DNA from: Hungatella sp. UBA5982 | Lineage (GTDB): Bacteria > Bacillota > Clostridia > Lachnospirales > Lachnospiraceae | Length of the DNA: 11,462 bases | Direction of reading: 5' to 3' | Assembly: GCA_002429965.1 (NCBI GenBank) | Contig: DJBG01000066.1 | Coordinates: forward strand, 1-11,462 | Part shown: positions 6,787-11,462 of the stretch, one piece after another | Layout of the letters: every line of letters begins with the position of its first letter | Numbering within the stretch: the first letter of the stretch is position 1 | Translations under genes and position numbers: made by a program | Notes under the pieces: generated by a model | Database searches by the model: none | The model's input: only the letters and a program-made list of their open reading frames with translations | Told to the model about the DNA's origin: nothing

Positions 6787-7608
6787 ATGAATAGTATCGC
6801 AACAAAAAAATTAGATATTGCCTATGACAACGCCATGATTGTGGAGAATTTAGATATGGTAATTCCTCACAAAAAAATCACTTCGATCATAGGCCCCAAC
6901 GGATGCGGGAAATCCACAGTGCTAAAAGCCATCGGACGCATTTTAAAACCCAAAAACGGAATGGTTTATTTAAATGGCAGTGATATCTCAATACTTCCCA
7001 CTAAGGAAATTGCAAAGAAAATGGCGATTCTTCCTCAATCACCTTCCGCCCCCAGCGGGCTGACCGTAAGTGAGCTGGTGGCATATGGGCGGTTTCCTCA
7101 CCAAAGTGGGTTTGGAAAACTGACTCCTGAGGATAAAAATATTGTGCGGTGGGCAATCTCAGCAACCAAGCTAATGGATTTAGAACATCGGGAAGTAAAT
7201 ACATTATCCGGGGGGCAGCGGCAAAGAGTCTGGATTGCCATGGCACTTGCCCAGCAGACAGACCTGATTTTACTTGATGAACCCACTACTTATCTGGATC
7301 TGGCTCATCAGCTTGAAGTATTGGAGCTTTTATACGGACTGAACCGCAGCCAGGGCTGCACCATTGCCATGGTTCTTCATGATTTGAATTTGGCGGCACG
7401 TTTTTCTGACTATATGATTGCGGTCCGCGAAGGGAAAGTTATTCAGCACGGCAGCCCGGAAGAAGTAATGGTACCTCATGTATTAAAGGAGACATTTTCC
7501 ATAGATGCTGAAATTGTCAAGGAACCAAGAACAGGACGGCCTGTGTGCCTGACGTATGCTCTTTTACATCAGGAACGTTTGTCCCAAAAGGAGGCGATTT
7601 CTGTATGA
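6787..7608 (+). CDS. FecE/FhuC-type siderophore ABC transporter ATP-binding protein
   Basis: A 273-residue cytoplasmic ATPase that powers the FecCD-type permeases. All catalytic motifs are intact: Walker A GPNGCGKST (36-44), Q-loop Gln84 in ILPQSP, signature LSGGQRQR (140-147), Walker B LILLDEP (160-166) with Glu165, D-loop at YLD (169-171) and switch His198 in VLHDLNLAARF. The LTVSELVAYGRFPHQ segment is typical of iron-siderophore importers (FhuC, FecE, YusV). AAGGAGG (6775-6781) overlaps the stop of permease 2 and sits five bases before the ATG. The C-terminal ~40 residues extend past the core fold, as in other FhuC-like proteins. The stop overlaps the start of the next ABC gene as ATGA. 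Confidence 0.94.
   Translation: MNSIATKKLDIAYDNAMIVENLDMVIPHKKITSIIGPNGCGKSTVLKAIGRILKPKNGMVYLNGSDISILPTKEIAKKMAILPQSPSAPSGLTVSELVAYGRFPHQSGFGKLTPEDKNIVRWAISATKLMDLEHREVNTLSGGQRQRVWIAMALAQQTDLILLDEPTTYLDLAHQLEVLELLYGLNRSQGCTIAMVLHDLNLAARFSDYMIAVREGKVIQHGSPEEVMVPHVLKETFSIDAEIVKEPRTGRPVCLTYALLHQERLSQKEAISV
7586..7594 (+). promoter_or_regulatory. Ribosome binding site that fixes the start of the exporter-fold ABC gene
   Basis: AAAAGGAGG lies ten bases before the ATG at 7605. The frame is also open upstream to a GTG at 7545, inside the ATPase gene, but that start has no such site and would add 20 residues not typical of the family. The ATG at 7605 also gives the ATGA overlap used elsewhere in this operon. 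Confidence 0.85.
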
Positions 7609-9329
7609 GAACTGCACTGCGGATATTCCGGGAGGCAAAAAGGTACAGGATTCATCTGATATTTGCACTTATTGCCCTCGTGGTATCTACGGCAGCCGGA
7701 TTTTATACGCCATGGGCCTTAAGAGAATTAACGGCTCTTGCTACAGAAGGAATCAGTAATTTTCAGGCTCAGGCCATGCGTATCGGAATCTTTCTTCTGG
7801 GCGCAGCCACAATCCAGGCTGCAGGAACTTCTGCTGCAGGATATTTAAATCATTATGCGGCTCTTCATTATGTGGCAGACTTACGTAAGCGGCTTTACGG
7901 GAAACTGCAGCATATGAGCTTAAGCTATTTTCACAAAAGCAGGACAGGCGATCTCACCAGCCGTGTAGTAAATGATGCACTGGATGCGGAGGTACTTTTG
8001 GCACATGTGATTCCGGATTTTGCAGTCAATGTTCTTACCTTTATAGGAGTAGGAGCTTTGCTGTTTATGATCAATGGAAAGCTTGCCATAATGAGTCTGG
8101 TCACCATACCTTTTCTTCTGGGAATTACCATGTGGCAGAGCCGTCATGTATCCCCTACGTGGAAAGAGAATTCCCGGGTAAGAGGAGAACTTGCAGGAAA
8201 GGTGCAGGACAATCTTTCCGGCATTAAGGAAATCCAGATTTTTAATCAGCAAAGCCATGAGGAATATAAGGTTGCAAATCTTTCTCTTCGCCACAGTTTA
8301 GCGTATCTTCGTGCAAGTTTCTTTTTTGAAACAACGTATCCCTTACTTGCCTTTGTCACTGCACTGGGAACGGTGATTGTCGTCGTTTATGGCGGGTATC
8401 TGGTGGGAATCGGAGAAGTGGAGATTGCAGACATTGTTGGTTTTGTCATGTATCTGTCCATGTTTTATGGTCCTGTAAAAAGTTTTTCCGCTCTTGCGGA
8501 AAGGGCAGGAGAAGCCGGAGCCGGGTGCAAACGGGTATTTGATGTTTTTGATGAAATCCCGGAAGTAAAGGAAAAGAAAAATGCAAAAACCCTTAATCGG
8601 GTACAAGGTGAAATTGTACTGAAAGATCTCTCTTTTTCTTATCAGGAAGATATTCCGGTAATGAAAAACGTAAACCTGACCATTAAGAAAGGGCAGACGG
8701 TGGCATTGGTTGGTACAACAGGTGTAGGCAAAAGCACCATAGCAAACCTGATCAATCGGTTTTATGACCCTCAGGAAGGAGCTGTTTTCATCGACGGAGT
8801 TGATATCCGGGATGTGACGCTTTCCAGCTTAAGGGATAATATCTCCATGGTGTTACAGGATACATTCCTTTTTAATGGAACCGTGTATGAGAATATCGTA
8901 TACGGATGGAAAGATGCTCAAAGAGAAGATGTCATTGCGGCGGCAAAAGCAGCAAATGCCCACGATTTCATTGAAAAGATGGAAAACGGATATGATACGT
9001 TTATCGGAGAACGAGGCGTTTTACTGTCCGGAGGACAAAGGCAGAGAATCGCTATTGCCCGTGCGATTTTAAGAGACTCTCCGATCTTGATCCTGGATGA
9101 GGCAACTTCTGCTTTGGATACAAAAACAGAAAAGGAAATACAGGCGGCCTTGAATGAGATTTCAAAGGAGCGCACGACCATAATGATCGCACACAGGCTT
9201 TCTACTACCCGTGAGGCTGATTTGATTGTAGTGCTTGAGGGGACAGGTATTGCAGAGATGGGCACTCATGACGAGCTGATTGCGAAGGGAGGAATTTTTG
9301 CCCGTCTGCATGGAGCTCAGGCATCGTAG
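7605..9329 (+). CDS. ABC half-transporter with fused membrane and ATPase domains (MsbA/YbtP-like fold)
   Basis: A 574-residue protein with a six-helix exporter-type membrane domain (ABC_membrane; helices near 17-38, 58-78, 139-158, 159-179, 245-265, 275-295) fused to an ATPase domain. Motifs: Walker A GTTGVGKST (370-378), signature LSGGQ (474-478), Walker B LILDEA with Asp498 and catalytic Glu499, switch His530 in AHRLST. Every catalytic residue is present, so a homodimer could be active; no second half-transporter is nearby. The long cytoplasmic loop motif YFHKSRTGDLTSRVVND is typical. It is translationally coupled to the importer ATPase and closes the operon. By fold it would be an exporter (peptide, lipid or drug), but YbtPQ and IrtAB share this fold and import siderophores, so a role in iron uptake or siderophore recycling is plausible. 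The substrate is unknown. Confidence 0.9.
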   Translation: MRTALRIFREAKRYRIHLIFALIALVVSTAAGFYTPWALRELTALATEGISNFQAQAMRIGIFLLGAATIQAAGTSAAGYLNHYAALHYVADLRKRLYGKLQHMSLSYFHKSRTGDLTSRVVNDALDAEVLLAHVIPDFAVNVLTFIGVGALLFMINGKLAIMSLVTIPFLLGITMWQSRHVSPTWKENSRVRGELAGKVQDNLSGIKEIQIFNQQSHEEYKVANLSLRHSLAYLRASFFFETTYPLLAFVTALGTVIVVVYGGYLVGIGEVEIADIVGFVMYLSMFYGPVKSFSALAERAGEAGAGCKRVFDVFDEIPEVKEKKNAKTLNRVQGEIVLKDLSFSYQEDIPVMKNVNLTIKKGQTVALVGTTGVGKSTIANLINRFYDPQEGAVFIDGVDIRDVTLSSLRDNISMVLQDTFLFNGTVYENIVYGWKDAQREDVIAAAKAANAHDFIEKMENGYDTFIGERGVLLSGGQRQRIAIARAILRDSPILILDEATSALDTKTEKEIQAALNEISKERTTIMIAHRLSTTREADLIVVLEGTGIAEMGTHDELIAKGGIFARLHGAQAS

Positions 9330-9365
9330 GTAATAAGAATCTTAATCATTACCGGTTAATATTAA

Positions 9366-9404
9366 AAAAACGGACCACGGAAGAATTTTCTATGGTCCGT
9401 TTTT
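9366..9404. terminator. Bidirectional terminator between convergent operons
   Basis: A 12-bp perfect stem, AAAAACGGACCA (9366-9377) with TGGTCCGTTTTT (9393-9404), closes a 15-base loop. The A run on the left and T run on the right make it a rho-independent terminator on both strands. It lies 36 bp after the uptake operon and 28 bp after the stop of the convergent response regulator. A weaker imperfect hairpin, GGTAAT/ATTACC (9329-9353), begins at the last base of the exporter-fold gene. Confidence 0.9.
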
Positions 9405-9432
9405 CTATAGTAACGGCAGCAGGAGAGAGGAA

Positions 9433-10227
9433 CTATGACTTCCCATCCCCCACCTCCATAAATTTAGCAGGAGAGCAGCCAATATACTTCTTAAACACCT
9501 TAATAAAATACTTATATTCAGAAAACCCCACCATCTCTGCTATTTCATAAATCCTATACTCATCTGATTTAAGAAGCTCCACAGCCTTCTGCATCCGGTA
9601 ACGGTTTAAAAAATCATTGAAGGTGTAGCCGGTCTCGCTTTTGAATTTCGTATTCAAGTAGGTACAGGATAGATTATATTCTTCACTTAAATCGGTTAAG
9701 GAAAGGCGGGAAGAGTAATGCTCTTCTATATACTTTACCATGGAGCTCACATATTTATTTTTGAAGGTGACGCTTTCAGATATATCTGTTTCTAATATGC
9801 CCAGCTTTTTCTTCTCCATATCGATTTGCCGGATATATCCCTTCATCCGTGTATTCGCTTCCAGCTTCTCGGTTATCTTAAGAATCGCATCATAAAGTTC
9901 TGTAAAATCCACAGGTTTTAACAGATATTCCGTGACGCCAAGGCGAATCGCCTTTTTGGCAAATTCAAATTCACTGTATCCGGATACAATAATGGCTTCA
10001 TAGCCGTATTCTTTAATGCTTTCTTCCAACATCTGCAGACCGTTCATGATGGGCATGTTGATATCTACAATTACGATGTCTGGTTCATTGTCTTTGATCT
10101 TTTGAATTCCATCGACTCCGTCTATGGCTTCGCCTACGACCACGCAGTTGATCTCCTGCCAATTCACCATGAACATCAGGCCTTTTCTGATGATATCTTC
10201 GTCTTCTACAAGTAGAACCTTATACAT
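9433..10227 (-). CDS. YesN-type response regulator with AraC DNA-binding domain
   Basis: A 264-residue two-component response regulator. The receiver domain (about 1-120) has the acidic cluster Glu8-Asp9, the phospho-acceptor Asp55 in VIVDINMP, Ser82 and the conserved Lys104 in YLLKPVD. A charged linker with coiled-coil character (about 120-150) leads to an AraC-type double helix-turn-helix (about 160-260), with YMQ-like block NRYRMQKAVELL and the second helix pair IAEMVGFSEYKYFIKVFKKY ending in GCSPAKF. It is short relative to the ~500-residue YesN subtype but normal for the compact form. The start is supported by GGAGGA (10238-10233) five bases upstream. It overlaps the kinase gene by 8 bp, so the two are co-translated. 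Members usually control sugar or peptide transport genes; the target here is unknown. Confidence 0.93.
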   Translation of the reverse strand: MYKVLLVEDEDIIRKGLMFMVNWQEINCVVVGEAIDGVDGIQKIKDNEPDIVIVDINMPIMNGLQMLEESIKEYGYEAIIVSGYSEFEFAKKAIRLGVTEYLLKPVDFTELYDAILKITEKLEANTRMKGYIRQIDMEKKKLGILETDISESVTFKNKYVSSMVKYIEEHYSSRLSLTDLSEEYNLSCTYLNTKFKSETGYTFNDFLNRYRMQKAVELLKSDEYRIYEIAEMVGFSEYKYFIKVFKKYIGCSPAKFMEVGDGKS

Positions 10228-11462
10228 AATAATCCTCCATATCTGCCGGCATGGTAACTGTGACCCGTGTGCCGGAACCTGGCTGGCTTTCGATTGTCAC
10301 GCCATATCCGGGACCATATAACAGCCGGACAACGCGGTGGGAGTTATAGAGGCCAATATGCTCCTTATATCCGTCCTCTGATTCCAGTCCGGTCCGCAGA
10401 CTGGCAAGGCGTTCTCCATCAATTCCGCTTCCGTCATCCTCCACACACAGTTCCAGGAGATCTTCATGCACTCGTCCGGTGATCGTGATGGAAATGGAGT
10501 GGGTATTTTTCATGCCGTGAACCAGGGAATTTTCTACAACAGGCTGAAGCAGCAGCTTGGGAATCCGGTATTCCAGCAGTTCCTCGGGAATGTCAATATG
10601 ATATTTCAAGCGTCGGTTATAGCGCATTTTTTGTAATAGGAGATAATCATTGATATATTCAATATCTGTTCTTAGGGAGACGATGGTGCTGCCATAATAG
10701 ATGCTGTAGCGCATGAGTCTGGCGAAGGACTGAACCATATCAGAAGCTTTTGCTGCATCGATCATAATTTCATACCGGAGGGTCTCCATAACATTGAAAA
10801 TAAAATGAGGGTTAAATTGTTCTTCTAATTGCTTGATTTCCATGGTCCGCTTTCGTTCGGACAGTTCACTGTTATAAGTCAGCAGCTCTTCCCGCTGCAT
10901 TACCATGTGACGGTAAGCATCATCCAGCTTCTGGAATTCATCAAATACTTTAGAACGGAGCTGATAGTCCATATTGCCCTTTCCCATCTGTTCGATGGAT
11001 TTCTGAAGTTCATTGATGGCCAGCAGGTTTTTCTGGGTAATGTGTTCGGTTACAGGCAATGAAATAATGACCAGAAGGATGCCTACGATAAGCATGAATA
11101 CAAAGCCGTAAAACAGCAAATCTTTCTGATATTCAGTGGAAACCAGTGTATATAAGATCAGAGAACTCCCGGGAAGTGAGCTTTTTTGAATGTGATAATG
11201 TTTTCCATTGACCTTTACCACACTTCCTTCCTGCCAGTCCATCCGATATTTTCCGGAAGGGTATTTGTCTATGGGGTCGGTCTGCTGGCGGCTGATAGAA
11301 AAGATAAGATTATCATATCGGTCCGTGATGATAACATCATCCAGAGGATATTCTCGGATGATCTCATAAAGATAGGAATCCAGTAAGTCAAAAAACAGAT
11401 AGCCGGTAAGGGTGCCGTTCTTTACCACCGCTTTGCCAAGAATTAAATCTCCTGCCTGTCCT
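10220..11462 (-). CDS. YesM-type sensor histidine kinase (N-terminus outside window)
   Basis: The frame stays open through the right edge, so the N-terminus is missing; the GTG at 11428 lies inside the sensor domain. The 413 visible residues run: end of an extracytoplasmic sensor domain (GTLTGYLFFDLLDSYL, DDVIITDRYDNLIFSIS), one membrane helix (LFYGFVFMLIVGILLVIISL, about 11048-11115), a HAMP-like linker with coiled coil, then the His_kinase domain. The phospho-accepting His is encoded at 10805-10807 in EEQFNPHFIFNVMETL, the LytS/YesM form of the H-box. The ATP-binding part has the N-box LLQPVVENSLVHGM (about 10511-10555), VEDDGSGID, and the HIGLYNSHRVVRLLYG turn. It should phosphorylate the overlapping response regulator. 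The signal it senses cannot be read from the fragment. Confidence 0.92.
   Translation of the reverse strand, partial: GQAGDLILGKAVVKNGTLTGYLFFDLLDSYLYEIIREYPLDDVIITDRYDNLIFSISRQQTDPIDKYPSGKYRMDWQEGSVVKVNGKHYHIQKSSLPGSSLILYTLVSTEYQKDLLFYGFVFMLIVGILLVIISLPVTEHITQKNLLAINELQKSIEQMGKGNMDYQLRSKVFDEFQKLDDAYRHMVMQREELLTYNSELSERKRTMEIKQLEEQFNPHFIFNVMETLRYEIMIDAAKASDMVQSFARLMRYSIYYGSTIVSLRTDIEYINDYLLLQKMRYNRRLKYHIDIPEELLEYRIPKLLLQPVVENSLVHGMKNTHSISITITGRVHEDLLELCVEDDGSGIDGERLASLRTGLESEDGYKEHIGLYNSHRVVRLLYGPGYGVTIESQPGSGTRVTVTMPADMEDYYV

Noticed and set aside
7545..7604. Upstream GTG start for the exporter-fold ABC gene, inside the ATPase gene
   Set aside because: It lacks a ribosome binding site; the ATG at 7605 has AAAAGGAGG ten bases upstream and matches family N-termini.
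7920..8294. Antisense ORF of 124 codons within the exporter-fold ABC gene
   Set aside because: It lies opposite a strongly conserved coding region and has no recognisable motif; its length reflects codon use on the other strand.
9435..9461. Tiny ORF MTSHPPPP after a GGAGAGAGG stretch
   Set aside because: It is eight codons long and antisense to the response regulator's C-terminal codons; the purine-rich stretch is most likely chance.

Overview
The window looks like chromosomal DNA of an anaerobic, Gram-positive Firmicute, most likely a clostridial Lachnospiraceae-type organism. The signs are strong AAGGAGG ribosome binding sites, a cell-wall protein ending in LPKTG, two lipoproteins with lipoboxes, and a YesM/YesN-type two-component pair. 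The species assignment is inference; no rRNA or housekeeping marker is present. I see no tRNA, rRNA, CRISPR array, insertion sequence, phage gene or origin.

Layout. (1) Bases 2-1414 (+) hold the 3' part of a large secreted surface protein built from MBG/Ig-like repeats, with a glycine-rich linker and a sortase signal, followed by a strong terminator. (2) Bases 1555-2523 (-) encode an AraC-family regulator resembling the PchR/YbtA group that controls siderophore uptake. (3) A 326-bp divergent intergenic region carries a good promoter in each direction and a cluster of GTTAGT motifs, three direct and one inverted, spanning the -10 and start of the rightward promoter. (4) Bases 2850-9329 (+) form a tight six-gene operon: two paralogous siderophore-binding lipoproteins, two FecCD-type permeases, a FecE/FhuC-type ATPase, and a complete ABC half-transporter of the exporter (MsbA-like) fold. 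Gaps are at most 33 bp and two junctions are ATGA overlaps. (5) A bidirectional terminator separates this operon from a convergent two-component system: response regulator 9433-10227 (-) and sensor kinase 10220-11462 (-, running off the right edge).

How it works together (inference from family knowledge). The two lipoproteins would capture ferric siderophores outside the membrane and deliver them to a shared permease dimer driven by the ATPase. The divergent AraC protein probably senses the siderophore or iron state and switches the operon. The terminal exporter-fold ABC protein may form a homodimer that exports a compound or, as known for YbtPQ and IrtAB, takes part in siderophore import or release. 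No siderophore biosynthesis gene is in the window, so use of foreign siderophores is plausible. The two-component pair has its own orientation and terminator, and nothing visible ties it to the iron operon.

The most interesting content is the operon architecture (two binding proteins, one importer, one exporter-fold subunit) and its unusual operator. Each family is known; the combination deserves checking.
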